Below are positions 38,299-50,687 of a stretch of DNA of 64,000 nucleotides, piece by piece. Location: contig JAIGNY010002621.1 of NCBI GenBank assembly GCA_020152595.1, positions 2,345,001-2,409,000 on the forward strand. The letters are read 5' to 3'. The notes beneath the pieces are model-generated. The model was not told the DNA's origin. It worked only from the letters and a program-made list of their open reading frames with translations, and did no database searches. Made by a program: the position numbers and the translations under genes. Source of the stretch: Chiridota heheva. Its lineage: Eukaryota > Echinodermata > Holothuroidea > Apodida > Chiridotidae. Positions within the stretch are counted from its first letter, which is position 1. Every line of letters begins with the position of its first letter.

Positions 38299-38616
38299 TC
38301 AACGAAGTGTTTTGACCGTTTCTAAGGTGTATTTAGGTGAAAAATTTTCAGATTCAAATTCCTGCAAACCTAATCCACCTGCATTAACAAGATCCCCATT
38401 CTCAAGTATGGCTGCCATTTTTCTCAAATACAATGTAGATAAAAGATGAAGAAACACTCCAACGTTCTTAACCTCATTCTTAACAACAGAAAAGCAGTTA
38501 GGCTTGTGCCCTGTGGGTAAGCCATCCACATATATAATTGATATAACACAAATCAGCTGAGAGAAATCAGGTTGTTTCCTATCAATATAGACATCTATCA
38601 AAACAGCCTTCAACAT
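38299..38616 (-). CDS. Unidentified 105-codon ORF
   Basis: This is the longest ORF of the window that lies outside any repeat or recognised retroelement. Its composition is mixed rather than low-complexity (it contains SIIYVDGLPTGHKPNCFSVV and NGDLVNAGGLGLQEFE). I do not recognise a family. An ATACTAAC branch-like element and a pyrimidine-rich stretch lie just upstream on the minus strand, so an internal exon is possible, but no clean donor follows before the stop. It lies on the same strand as the THAP relic 3.5 kb upstream at 42103-42303; a link is only a guess. Chance is a real alternative. Confidence 0.2.
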   Translation of the reverse strand: MLKAVLIDVYIDRKQPDFSQLICVISIIYVDGLPTGHKPNCFSVVKNEVKNVGVFLHLLSTLYLRKMAAILENGDLVNAGGLGLQEFESENFSPKYTLETVKTLR

Positions 38617-38876
38617 CGGAGATGTTTAAAAGTTAGAGTTAGTATCTTTCGAAATCAGGTTTTACAATAAACTATTTCCCCCCTTGATGGCTACAATTAA
38701 ATGAATATTTAACAAATTAAAGGTGTAAATTTATTCATACAAGATATTAAAGATTTTAAATGAGTTTTCCTGTGATAGCTTGAGGTTAATATCACTCTTC
38801 CATCAAATTAAAGATAATTATAGTTCCATTGGATTATCATCCAGCGAATCTGATTGTGTTATTTGTTTCTTTCCAG

Positions 38877-39011
38877 ATAAACCGGTCAATCCGTGACGAT
38901 TTCCCGCAATTACAAGAGTTAACAAGTAAAACTAACCATAACTTCATCAGAGCTTCATGTAAGCACGATGGCTGGATTTTGAGGTTTAAGAAAGTGCACT
39001 CAGCATTTTAA
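38877..39011 (+). CDS. Possible 3' terminal exon after strong acceptor
   Basis: A strong 3' splice site (GTGTTATTTGTTTCTTTCCAG, AG at 38875-38876) is followed by 44 open codons (INRSIRDDFPQLQELTSKTN…) and a TAA at 39009-39011. The peptide has no family I recognise. No matching upstream exon was found. It is offered only because of the quality of the acceptor. Confidence 0.2.
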   Translation: MNRSIRDDFPQLQELTSKTNHNFIRASCKHDGWILRFKKVHSAF

Positions 39012-40429
39012 AGAAACTGCTCTTGTTTCGTTACTTTTTTGTAGCAGGTTTTTCACGAAGTATTTCTATGCACTAAAATATAGCCGCGAGGAGTGATTCA
39101 TAATGCCAAAGTGTAGCATGCATGTAATTCATGAGTGACAGTGCACTTTCCAACGAAACACCGTTTTATAAAGATCCAGGTTTTAAAATCTTATTGCCTA
39201 AAACTCACAATTATGAAGTTTCTCTTTCCGACAGACAGCTAATGTGCAATTTGATGCTAAAAGTATCTAATGTGGATTTTTCCAGACACTAAACACATTC
39301 GCAAAATATTATACGGGATTACTGATGTGACAGTTAAACCTAGTATTTTAAAAAACAAAAAATCCTTCATCTTATCACTTAGCAAATGGCATTCAGCAAA
39401 TGTTTATCCTGTTTGAAAAACAAAAGAATGATTCTTTATATTTTTGTTAAAATCAATTTGCATTCTCGTCCGGTTATGTAATTATAGGAACTGCCGAATT
39501 TCCATCAACTTGTTCCACTTTTTGGTTTTTCAAGTTTTTAAATCCAATACAACTTGACAAGTCAGCGACTTCTGGCCTCTAGTGTTTGACTTAAATTTCA
39601 TTTAGCATATTCCTCATAGTCAAATTCTTTCATACCTGATTTTGAAGGTTGACATGCTTCACTTAGTTAAGCATTATTTGTTGTCGCTTTTCGATCATTT
39701 GATCTCCAATCTTACTACAAGAATGCCAATCAGTAACATTTAGAGCATGAAATTAACCAGTTTATCTGTTTGTGTTTGTTATATGAGCTTTTTATTCATT
39801 TTCATGTTCGAATGCAAACTTCTCTCTGATGGTGCCACGTTAGGAATAACCAATGCTTATAGCAAATATTTGAGATATTTTTCAGGTCTGAAATGGTTTT
39901 TATGAAATGAATTTATAAAATCATTCTTTTTGGAACTGAACATAACAGTGGTCACACACAAGAAAGATGAATGTTTAAGCAAAGTCTAAAGCAAACAGTG
40001 CATATAGGAGAATATAAACTTAAATGTCTTAAGCTTCTTGATCTTTGTATACAATTTTCATGGAAGATGCTATAATCCTTTAATAATCAAGCTAAAAGAG
40101 AGCTTGTTCGATATTCACTTCACTGGATCATAGCATAATCAAGAATTACGAACATGATGTTTTTTCTAATTTTCTGGTGTTTTTTTAACTGACAGTACCA
40201 GAGATAATAAGACTCGTTTATACTTTCAGACTGTGTATCATGAATTTCGCCAAACAATATTCTTGCAGGCAACTGATGATTTATTTTCCTGTACAATGTC
40301 ATCAAAAATTCATCACAAAAAAATGACTTAAAATCTGTGGCATTTATACACTTACGCGCCTTCTAACGCGTTATGATTGTCTACAAACAGTCCGGTTCAC
40401 GCTCCTGATCGGGAGATTTCTTGTCATTA
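39012..40429. other. No gene recognised
   Basis: AT-rich with only short ORFs. The motif CAGTCCGGTTC…GATCGGGAGA at 40388-40416 repeats one at 25775 and ends 13 bases before the MITE that follows. Confidence 0.45.
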
Positions 40430-40659
40430 CACTCTAAAAAAAAAAGGCAAATCTTTATCACAACATGGTCAACTCTGCACCGAACCAACTTTGGTCAAAT
40501 TGGACAACAAATTTGACCACAATATGGTCAAATTTGTCCATTAATTATTAAATTATGGTTAATTTTGACCACGTTATGGTGGTTTAAATTTGACCAACAT
40601 TGGTTCGGTGCACAGCTGACCAAGTAATGGTCAAATCTGACCATTCTTTTTTTAGAGTG
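40430..40659. mobile_element. 230-bp MITE, CACTCTAAAAAA ends
   Basis: CACTCTAAAAAAAAAAGG at the left is mirrored by CCATTCTTTTTTTAGAGTG at the right. The mirror continues for about 90 bp (GGTCA, GTGCACCGAACCAA and TTTGGTCAAAT blocks). TA flanks both sides, compatible with a TA target duplication. Ends and TGGTCAAATTTGACC-type interior match the block at 32197-32482 and the left end at 27424, so this is a short non-autonomous member of the same family. Confidence 0.88.
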
Positions 40660-42102
40660 TATAACCCACAATGCATCTTAACAAATTCCAATCGCTCTAA
40701 AAAAAATACACAACGGTAAAATAGGTTTAAGTCAAAGGTTGGAAAAATGCTTGCGAAATATTATATTCTAATTTTATTGGTGCAACAGAAGGATACAATT
40801 AATTTCTCCATTTTCACCAACGCAAATTTGACTTTCACCATTGCAATAGTTTCTGAAAAGCAGATTTTAACATTTAAGTTATTAGCAACAGCTCAAATTA
40901 TACAAAGAAAGCTCCAGAAATATCCATTTCAATTTCATTTTCAAAGTATACAACTTTAGAATAACAGAATTTGAAAATAAAAATAAAACTTAATAGCTGC
41001 AATTTTGAAGTGTAAATTATGGTCTCTGTGCATTTTTCCATCTCCCAGTCGGGAGATCTCCCAATCGGGAGCATGACCCAGACTGACAAAAGGCCCCAAA
41101 CAATTAGAAGAACAAGAAGCAGTTACGGAACAATAATATAAAAGTAATAGAAGAATGCCAAAAGAGAAAACCAAGAAGAATGGCTCTGAAATTTGAAATT
41201 AATTTTCTTGACCTCATTGAGCGACCTTTGACCTTTTTGAGTTGATATTAAGGTAGTCCTGTATATCAGTATACATTCCAGGTTCGCGAACAATCCAGTA
41301 AGGATCTTGATGCGATAATTTATCTCTCAAGCATTTAAATCCGCAAGAACCAGCAATTTCTATATCTAGAAACCTCGCCCTCAATCATGTCATCGAAAAT
41401 ATATTTAGAAGTATTGTAATCATGATAACCTTCTTATTCTAGAAAATTACGTCATTTTGAGAACATTCTAGAACTGCGCCAATAACTTGGGTCTTCTTAA
41501 AGTACGCATTTCAAGACGCTACTGGAATGTCCGTGAATCCTATGTGAAAGGTCGCATGTAACAAAGCAAACTATAGGAATTCTTGCTTTTAAGCGCATTC
41601 TCGATTAACCGCATAATAAATACGCACAGCGCCAAACAGAACTTTTAAGCACCTTCAAAGATTTACCCTGGTAGGACATCAGGCCTACTCGCTAGTAATA
41701 ACATTTGTCACTAGTAATACATTGGTCATCACATTGAAAATACTGAAAGGAAATTCCGTAAAGGAGAAAAACAATTGGTATGGATGTTTGTAAGCAATGA
41801 AGCGAGCTTTAGATGAGATATGTTTTCATTTCTAATAAAAAGTTACTATGAAGCTCCAATTCTCGATATATGGCATCAATTTACGTTTTTTTAGGGCCGA
41901 TTGAACGGTGTCCAATCAGGCAGTTCCCGTATTAAGAAAAGGCGACTCTCTGATCCGATGTGGCTGCCACGCCTCGACACTGGCATGATTTATGATGCGA
42001 GAGTAATGCACTTAATTTTCTTGTCTCTAATTTACCTCTCCGAGTACGGAAATAGGTCACATATACCATAGCAACGCGGTAACTAGGAGGGGCAAACAAA
42101 CC
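40660..42102. other. No gene; small GGGAG inverted units
   Basis: Only short ORFs. At 41041-41070 two small hairpins follow each other (CTCCCAGTCGGGAG and CTCCCAATCGGGAG) around an AGATCT core, related to the motifs at 25795 and 40405. Nothing else is recognised. Confidence 0.45.
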
Positions 42103-42303
42103 TCAAATACGCAAATCATGCATGATCAATGCATTGACCTTTAGATGTTCATGTGGTCTGCCGCAAACTTTGATCCATTTATGGCACTTCTCCGGATCAT
42201 TAGAGATTTTAGCAAAAGGAATAAACAAAATTCCGTTTGCTAACCGTAATGGGAATCGGATTAAGCTCGTAGCGGGCCCGTAGGCACAATTTTTGTTCAC
42301 CAT
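42103..42303 (-). pseudogene. THAP-domain exon remnant, second type
   Basis: A 66-codon frame starts at an ATG with good context (AAGATGG) at 42303. It reads MVNKNCAYGPATSLIRFP, then LANGILFIPFAKISND, then PEKCHKWIKVCGRPHEHL. The order of features fits an invertebrate THAP subfamily: MV-NxC at the start, FIPF-K near residue 30, the invariant Trp at 43 and CGRPH at 47-51. The second zinc cysteine expected near residue 11 is not present (PAT instead). A TGA stop follows MHDLRI, just where the third ligand (Cys) would be. A possible donor (GAGAG/GTAAAT) lies about 65 bases further on. A CRE-like TGACGTC lies about 115 bp upstream. The protein would not fold as a normal THAP, hence pseudogene. 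It differs clearly from the THAP relic at 29682. Confidence 0.65.
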
Positions 42304-42600
42304 CTTGTCATTACTCAGTGTGTGTTTGTGTGTGGGGGGGGGGGATGTTTAGACCCACCAACTGATGACATTCGGATGTTTACACACCTTCAAAGCGACG
42401 ACACGCACACAACCGATGACGTCCTCGGTTGTTTTTAGTTCTAAAAATGGCTGTTTTCAAAACTATTATGACTAAACAACTACTCTAGTTTAGTATTTTT
42501 TCATTTCGGTACATGTCACCTGTTAGATAGGATAAGTTAAAAATACGGGTGTAACCTAATTTTCTAAAACCGCCATCCCATGTGTGTGTTGTATATTGAT

Positions 42601-42754
42601 TGGTCACCAGTTATATAGGATTACGCCTACGTCATCAGTTATAGGGTATACGCATGTATGGGTGAGTGGTCACCAGTTATATAGGATTACGCCCACGTCA
42701 TCAGTTGCAGGGTCTACACACGTATGTGTGGGTGTGTGTGTGTGTGTGTGTGCG
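42601..42754 (+). repeat. 66-bp tandem duplication plus (GT)n
   Basis: TGGTCACCAGTTATATAGGA and the following bases through GGGT…TATG occur at 42601-42665 and again at 42667-42735 with few differences. A (GT)n run follows at 42726-42752. A (GT)/poly-G run also lies at 42320-42345. Confidence 0.92.
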
Positions 42755-44406
42755 TAGGAACTTGTGTTGTGCAATATATTGCATTTACTGCACGAGCGCG
42801 CGCCGCGAGCTAGCTGTACTGTACCAGTACCGCGTAGGATGTTTGCCTACTTAGTTACGCATCATATTTTGTAAGTCGTGCGGTGATTGGTTGAAAAAGC
42901 TGTCAATCAACTAAATCAGAGAGGTTAATTGTAGGAGGGGCCTACAATTGGTATCAGAGAATCATAATTATGCGCCGCAGTTGTGCCAGGTGTTTGATGA
43001 CGATTGCTTTCGATGTACACCATTATCTATTATCATAAGTTTTTTTTTGTACCATTTCCAATTTCTGAAAAAATGTTACCTTTTTTGCTAAACAATTACA
43101 ACTTTGCTTTGATTTAACCGCTACTTCTCATACCAAAGTAAACGACTATGAATGTTAGATGATTACTTTTTGTAACATAATTTCGATATGAATCATATTT
43201 ACCACAATAGTTAGCAGGTACTTGCATACAGTACATGTTTTCAGACGGTCCCTTTAAACTTCAGGTAATCTTAAATATCATGGATAAAGCTCAACATTTT
43301 ATATTTTGATTTCCTTTATTTGTATGACAAAGTTTATCCTATCTTTTTTTACACTTTAGAGTAATTACACACATGGAAATAAATACTACTTAAATAAAAA
43401 TGAAGATACTAATATTAAGCGAGAGAGCCGGTTTTGTATGTTTCAAGTAGTTGTGATAAGCGCCGTTTTAACAATATACTCATTCTTCACAGATACAGAG
43501 AAAGAAGCGTTGACAAATTGATGAACGCGGTTTGTAATTGCCAGGATGTCTTGAAGGAATAAGGTATTTGCGGAATCGAGGAAGACATAATCTGTATAAA
43601 GTACATGAAATTAGTTTTCTGGGTCACTATAATCTAAGATGTACGGTTCAATTTCCTTATTTTAATGAGAAATGGCGTATTTTCTGGAGTTAAAATGGAA
43701 TTCAATTTAACAATTTTGTAGCTCATGTAAGACATGCAATCGCACAATTGTCTCGAAATTATCATTGACCGCTTAATTTGTTATAAAAGCATAGATTCGG
43801 TGGATATTGTATGAATCAGTTTACAGTCTCGTTTACACTTTAAGCTGATAAGGAAATGAGCTTGCAGCAAATTGTATAACTTAGTGGACACTGACTCTTA
43901 GATTCAAAGAAGTGTGACAATGATACTCTTATGAACTGGAAAGGTGACCAATTTTTTTGTAATTAACAACGCTCGGATGGGTGACAAAGAGTTTTTTTCC
44001 TTTTTGCACAGCACACGCATGTGAAAAGAATCTAATAAAAAATAATAGTAAAAGATTTTACTGACAGACTTCACAAATTTTGTTAGAGCAATACATTTCA
44101 AGCATTTAGTTGTAAGTAATCAGATGTTGTAAATTCTTGTGAAAATACCTACTTAGTTTCAGATACATCAATTATTCGACGGTAACACCATCCATCTTCT
44201 AAGCATAACACCCATTGTACTTCTTAAACAAATATGGAATCCACAAAGTCAGTGCTGGTCCGATTCAACTCTTTCTATAGAACATTGAATTATACAGCTT
44301 TCCACTTAATTAATCCGTCATTCTGCATATTAACCATGGTAAGACCATTTACCGATAATGTGGGGTCATCAAATGAGACCCCCATGACATTCCACGTACC
44401 CCTCTG
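42755..44406. other. No gene recognised
   Basis: A short GC-rich patch (GAGCGCGCGCCGCGAGC, near 42795) is followed by AT-rich DNA with ORFs under 66 codons. No motif is recognised. Confidence 0.45.
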
Positions 44407-44444
44407 GTATGCACCCCCCCCTCCCGGGGGGAGGGGGTGCATAC
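44407..44444. other. GC-rich hairpin
   Basis: GTATGCACCCCCCCTCCC is followed by GGGGGGAGGGGGTGCATAC, a nearly perfect inverted repeat without a real loop. It could be the fused centre of a lost palindromic element, or an assembly or replication fragile point. Confidence 0.85.
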
Positions 44445-45522
44445 AATCTCGGAGTAAGGGTCATAATGTAAAAAGGCACAAAGAGAGTATAATATGCCAT
44501 ACACACATACATTATTGATGAGATAATTACTTTTAATCATTTTAAATTTGTTTTAAAGTGAATACGGTTTTACATTTACCAACGCCTTCACAAATCCGTT
44601 TCCAGTTTATGCATTTTTGATGAAATCCTTTTAGCACATTCTCCTTTCCTCTCAATATAATATTAATGTTCATGCATTATGTATTAAAACTAGAAATGGG
44701 ATTATTAATTCATGAAGAATATATATACCTATATAGCAAAACCGCCTCATCTGTTTCTGCATTCTAGAACAACCTTTTTCTTAATAAGGTGTGTGCTCGA
44801 ATACATGATAACATTTTTCAACATCATAGAAATACCTGTGTAATAAGTATCTAAAGTTTTCTGGGCTCGTCAGTGGGTTTACATTTTATGACTTGTGAAA
44901 AGGGAAGGTATGTCATAGAAATTATTTAGAAAGCGTTGAAACGGTCAAATTTGTAGGCATTATTAAAGTGACTTGTAGTAATTTTGGTATACAAGTGATG
45001 TATGTTTTTGATTTGGAACAACTTTCTTCAATATATATTTTACAATCTTCAAAATACAACCGCTTATATGAATGACTGAATATCCTATATACCAGGTAGA
45101 ATGGTGGGTCCAAATTCAAATTTCATCATCATCGCCGACATTGACAGGATTAAACAGGTTTTCCTTATACTCTTATGTTCCGTGTCTGAGGTATTTGATG
45201 AGAAAATTTGGTACTTTTTATTTCTGAGATAACATTCAGCAAGTTCTTCGTTTGTAAAACAATGAGTGGTAAATAGATTTTCAGATGTGTTTTCTATATC
45301 ATGGGGAACTAAAATCCAAGTCGCATTAATTATATTCTATATGATATTTTAAGCTATATTGTTCTTTTATTAATTTAGCAATTTTCAACTTCAATTTTTT
45401 TTTTTTTGAAGTCAGCTAGGAAAAATTGTTTGTTCCTAACTCAAGCTAGGTTCGTTCTTATTTTTCATCCTTCTGCGATACAGCTGTCAACGTAACAGAT
45501 TAAGTCACAGCTAATGTTGTTT

Positions 45523-45916
45523 TGATTGCGTCGGCCTCGTACCCAAAAGGTACCTGGATCGATTCTTAGCCAGGGTTGCGTCGGCCTCGTACCCAAAGGA
45601 TACCTGGATCGATTCTTAGCCAGGGTTGCGTCGGCCTCGTACCCAAAGGATACTTGGATCGATTCTTAACCTGGGTTGCGTCGGCCTCGTACCCAAAGGG
45701 TACCTGGATCGATTCTCAGCCAGGGCGCTGTAGGATGTACTTGAGCAAAACATTTGATCTCATTTGCATCAGTTCACTCAGTTGTGAAAATGAGTACCAG
45801 TTTAGGTTGGGGAGCGATAACTGGCGTCGCATCCAGGGGAGTCATCTCATGCGTTTGGCACCATGGAAACTAGGTATAAACAGCGGCTCTACAATTGGAT
45901 GGGATTCAATATTTTT
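45523..45916 (+). mobile_element. SINE with amplified B-box segment
   Basis: The insert is bounded by an 11-bp duplication, TAATGTTGTTT (45512-45522) and TAATGCTGTTT (45917-45927, one mismatch). It is absent from the homologous locus at 19490. The front holds four tandem 50-bp copies of a tRNA-related segment that includes a B box (GGATCGATTCTTAGCC); the A box is missing. A core follows (CTTGAGCAAAACATTTGATC, then CACTCAGTTGTGAAAATGAG) of the kind seen in many tRNA SINEs, then a 3' body ending in TTTTTT. It is 5'-truncated, so it should lack full pol III promoter function. Confidence 0.85.
45525..45724 (+). repeat. Four 50-bp tandem copies inside the SINE
   Basis: The unit is GCGTCGGCCTCGTACCCAAA followed by GGTACCTGGATCGATTCTTAGCCAGGGTT, with 50-51 bp spacing and one to three differences per copy. 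A 157-codon plus-strand ORF that starts here reads the same unit in successive frames and is not a gene. Confidence 0.95.
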
Positions 45917-46834
45917 TAATGCTGTTTATGCACGGAGCACACTCGAGATAAACAAAATTCATCCTTTTCGGATTAAAATGTTGGCGGAAAGAGGACCTTC
46001 ATGTATTCATTGTGTACCATCTATTTTAAGTAAAATTGTTTCCGGATGACATTTTACATCCAATTATCAGATATAAATATCTGTTTAGAAGACAAAATCT
46101 TCAAGGTGAAAAGATATAATATGAATGGAATTTCTTTGAACTTTTGAGCCTGAATTGAATATTTACATTATAAAAACAAGTCTGAAAATAAGCTAGAGTT
46201 GAAGACCCACGAACATAACAGTGATCGGTCTTCCATCTTTACCAAAAAATGAACAAAGGGATATTACATTTGCATTTTAGTTCATATTAGCATAATATAT
46301 GAAAAGTTTTGTATGTTTACGAAAGGGTTGAGGTAGTTGTAAAAATGAGAGATATTTACTAAAAAAGGAATAGAGTAATTTTACATTTGCATGTGAGTAG
46401 AATATATGAAAAGATTACCAGCAACTCTGGTCATTATCATTATCCTTGGGGAACTTCGATCCATGCAAACTCTCCTTACAATACTACATCTCTGAATTGA
46501 TGGAAAGAAATTTGGGATAAAACTTTCCCTTAAAGTGATAAGTAGGATTCATCATCCATTCAAGCGTAGAATCATTTCATTTTTGCACCGCCTGTTATTC
46601 CCTACCGTGTTTTTATATCCGAGCTCAGAACATCAGTCCGTATATTAATTTGTTCATTCTGCATAGTCTAAAGAAATATCTCTTCCATTGAAAACGTACT
46701 TTAAATGAACAACATTATTAAAGGGTAATTCATGAGATGCACGGTGTGTACAACTGCTCAATGATTTTGCATTCATATCAATAAGGTGATATAGTCCGCC
46801 GTTACTATGCTTTTTTTTTATCCCCATCATAAAA

Positions 46835-47480
46835 AGATTAACGTTGTTGACAGGGGTATCACTATTGGTAACGTTTTTTCCTTCTCTAACACAGCTAAAT
46901 TTCTTGGTGTAGTCATAGATTTGTCATGGGTGTCCCATGTCGCTCTGCTGTTAGCAGCAAACTCTCTAAAGATGTCGGTATAATCTATAAACTAAGTAAC
47001 TTCTTACCAAGCCACATCCTACTAACTCTATACAATAATTTAATTTTTCCCTACTTGAATTACTGAAACATTGTTTGGGGACATTCATATACAACTCACA
47101 TACAAAAGCTCCACATACTTCAAAAGAAAGCTATTCGTGCCGTATCTAAAACAACTTTTCACCATTATTCCCCATGCATAAAATACTTCCAATCTTTGAC
47201 ATTGCTACTTAACAAAACTTATTTTTGTTTATTGTTCTCTCAATAGCATACTACCGAACACACTTCCAGGCTTCTTCACGCTCTCTAATTCTTTACATAT
47301 GTACTCCATTAGATACAACTTAAATCTTTGCTAAAGCTAAAGCTACCTTCCTCTAGATATATGTTAGGCATGTTGGTGCTAGGATTTGAAACTCAATTCC
47401 CACAGATATAAAGAAATTCTGCTTCCTTGGAACTCTTGTAAATCCCGCTTAAAGAACTATCTCTTATCTGCTTATAACGA
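46835..47480 (+). pseudogene. CR1-like LINE, C-terminal RT remnant
   Basis: Frames taken in turn give AKFLGVVID near 46890, a degraded stretch, then NIVWGHSYTTHIQKLHILQK (about 47067-47126) and KAIRAVSKTTFHHYS. Further on YVRHVGARI-stop-NSIPTDIKKF (about 47359-47420) has TGG changed to TGA at the usual Trp. These are conserved landmarks of the region after the RT catalytic core in CR1/L2-group LINEs. The catalytic boxes lie upstream and are missing. Sequence up to about 47960, including GGGGGGCTTTGACCCATGA, may be its 3' UTR. Confidence 0.85.
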
Positions 47481-47960
47481 CCAGCAGTAATCATCGTTGT
47501 CTCTGGTAAATTCCTATTTTCTGACCTATGTATAAGATTATTCTAATCCGTGTATTACGCACTTGTATTGTGCACTTTCTTGAATCCTTAACACTTTTGA
47601 TCGGGAGGATGAGGTAGACTTGGGTGGTGTGGAAAGAGAAGGGGTCAGGGAGGGTGGGGTTTAGGTAGGGTGAGGCTAGAGAAGGGTGGATGTATATATA
47701 TACTTAATTAATTATTTATTGTCTTGTTTTCTGTTATTGTATCATAAGGGGGGCTTTGACCCATGAAATTTAGGTAGTTTTTTGCAGAATCTCCTCAACT
47801 ACAATGTTTATATTTGTTCAACCATGCTACTCTCATTTAGGCTTAATCAATCAGTATATAATTTACAAGTTGTATCTAATTTCACTCGATGTATATGTAT
47901 ATATTTAAATTGTAATTGTTGTCAATGATGTATATTTTATCAAGCCTATTTAATTTAAGA

Positions 47961-50687
47961 GGTGATTAACCTATTTTATTTGAGATAAACGGCCAACGAT
48001 ATTTCTGTAGCTTAATGACTCAAACAAATGACAAACGACCATAATTCTTATGTTAATTATAATTTTACTCTAAATGAAGTACTTCAACACCTTCCGTAGT
48101 AGCAGCACGGATGCAGTATTGATAATTAAATTTTCATTCTTTTTACTCAACTTTTGGTTCTTTTTAGCATATTCACGAACAAGCATGACTGGGGTAACCT
48201 ACAAGCAATAACCCCGTCAGAAAAAACGTAATAAAAATGTACTTGCCTCTGGTAGTGAAATACGGAAATGATAATTATAATTGTGATTAAGAGTCACGTA
48301 TATTCAACGAAACTTAGAATATGAACGGAGTAGTTGTATGATCGAACAAGAAATTGCACGAAGCTAAGAAATATTTTTTAGTTCTTAAACACACTTGATA
48401 GTCTGACATTCAGTGCTAACCATTGCAGCATAGCCAATGTCTCCCAATTCAGCATCTGTTTACTCGTTTTACACTGTATAACGCACTTCGTTATTACCGA
48501 AGTATCCTAAGCAACATAAAAACTAGAGTTTACTTTATCGTCCGTTTAAACCTGTACATTTTTGATGTGAATAATTATATTTATTGCCACTTTCAAGCAA
48601 CAATAAGGGGGCACCAAACCAGTCCTGGTCATTTTGATCCAGAGTTCCGGTTCAAATAAAAATGACCCAGATCCGGTTCATTCTGAGAAACGAACCGGAT
48701 AGCCGGTTCAAAGGTTTTTGAACAGAAAACTGGTTAAATTTTAATTTCTGATTAGATAAACTGTTCAAAATGAATTTCTCATTAGATAAACTGTTCAAAA
48801 TGAACCCCCCATCCCTCTGGTCACATTGACTTTTCATAGTATGCTCAATAATGGAACTTATGAAATTTTAACCATTTTCTCCACTTGCTCCAAACAGAAG
48901 CCAAGTTTGTAATTCATAGTACCAATGAACCCAACACAAGAAACGACCTAAAAGAAAAGAACACATTTTTTGTACATTTTATACTCTACAAATAACTTTA
49001 TTATGCACTTTAATCAAAACATGGAATGCTTTAATACAATAAATAATATAACAAAATAAGGACTTGGAATAGTGGAAAATCATAAACACATAGCTCGCAA
49101 AAATACTTTAATTAATAACACTTCTTGTACAGTTCAGTGGAGTTTCCAATACAACAAGTAATATTTACCAAAGTTGTTCAGTTCAAAAGGTGCAAATTGA
49201 ATGAAAACAGGTGGAAGCTGGAATTTTAGCACTATGTAGAGCACATACCTCCACCCAAAGTTCATTCTCCATCCAGAATATAATCTACCGCTGAATTCCT
49301 AGCCCCACCAACTTATATCCACAAACAATCTCTTTCTCACTGCTGATGTGTATTGCAATTTGCATTCTAACCATTCCAGGATCTACCCTCTGTTCATCGT
49401 TTTCAGTTGTATTCAAGCTAAGCATTCATTGTTTGAGATCTGTTAAGCCAAGATTCACATTCCATCATTGTCCTTTCATGCAAGAAGCCAATTGTTTTGA
49501 TTCTCATTGAAACCAGAAACCACTTGATCTGATTTTCTTAGAGCCATGAAATTGAATGATTTTATTTCTTTGCACGGCATGGATTTATTGTTTAGCACAT
49601 TTCATTAGAAAGTTTCAACTATATAAACTGTAAGTCTTGACATTCTATAAGAAGACTACCACTCCATTTCCTCCCAACCCCTCGAATTCTGCCATTCTTC
49701 TGTTCCTATATGACCAAAATTGTAATCACTTCTTCATTATGCAGTGACAAAACCCCACACCAAAAAAAAAAAAAATCCAATCATTCCTTCTTCAGATATT
49801 TTTTGACTGACAAACGGGCAAACAGATAAAGGACAAACGCAGACTAAAACATGTAAAGCATTACATTTTTATATATATTTTTTATTATTTGTGTATTCCC
49901 AAGAGGTTTTATTTAATTCTTGTTGAGATAACCTGTTTTTCACAAAAATTCTCAGTCCCAGTCCATCAAATGCACATATTCATTTCTGCATTATGATGAG
50001 CAACATAGATGTGATAAGCGTGTGCTGGTAATACTGCTCCAGCTTCTTCTATAGCTTGAGCTTGCATAATTTATCGTCCCACAACAGTTTTCACGCCTTA
50101 TGATACCACGCAGTTTTCAAATTTTAAAAACCTTGCCAAAATTCTTTAATGCCTTGAAAAATATTACATAGACAACCTCAACAAATTGTATCACAAGATG
50201 AATAGCACTAGTAAAATTAATAAACAGTAAAAAATTAGCATTGTAAAATACAGCACAAGTAAAATATCCTAACAGTAACAGAACACCAATTTTTGATACA
50301 TGTTGGTAAAATTTGAAATTAGCCAATAAATCTGGTATCAGGTCAGTAAAACTTAAGGCTTAAAATACTGTACCAACCAAGAAAGTTTAAAGCTGTTTTT
50401 GATTATAAAATGAAAAGAACCCAAACAAATTCCCAGTTACAAGCAGAAAATGGCACTGGTAAATTAATTTTCTATTAAACATTGCTGGTAATTGGGAAAA
50501 TCACTCACAATTTTCGATAAATGTTACCATATTTTTCCAATAATTTTACCAAATTAATCTAGAGCAGCAAAGATATGTGTTCCTTTTGGAATGCTTTCTT
50601 GGTAAAAATGATGGACAATAACTTACTAGCTTTAAAATGAATGAAAAACTTTGCTAAATAAGTCGAAAATGGCTAAGAAATGACCTT
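47961..50687. other. No gene; one 30-bp duplication
   Basis: AT-rich with ORFs under 79 codons and no known motif. A 30-bp unit (TTTCTGATTAGATAAACTGT…ATGAA) is duplicated at 48745-48804, and ACCGG/CCGGTT words cluster at 48640-48710. From about 50300 to 50690 the sequence has the GGTAAAATTT/TTTTACC flavour of the repeats at 53.3-55.1 kb. Confidence 0.45.

Larger units (their letters stand above)
44930..46040. repeat. Dispersed repeat, copy 2 (filled site)
   Basis: Homologous to 18770-19640 throughout except for the 394-bp SINE at 45523-45916. Identity is interrupted by many small indels and the two copies are not in the same reading frame where the minus-strand ORF of copy 1 lies. Both are probably old. 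Confidence 0.75.

Noticed and set aside
45576..46049. 157-codon plus-strand ORF
   Set aside because: It reads the 50-bp SINE units in successive frames and then the SINE body and the repeat beyond it.
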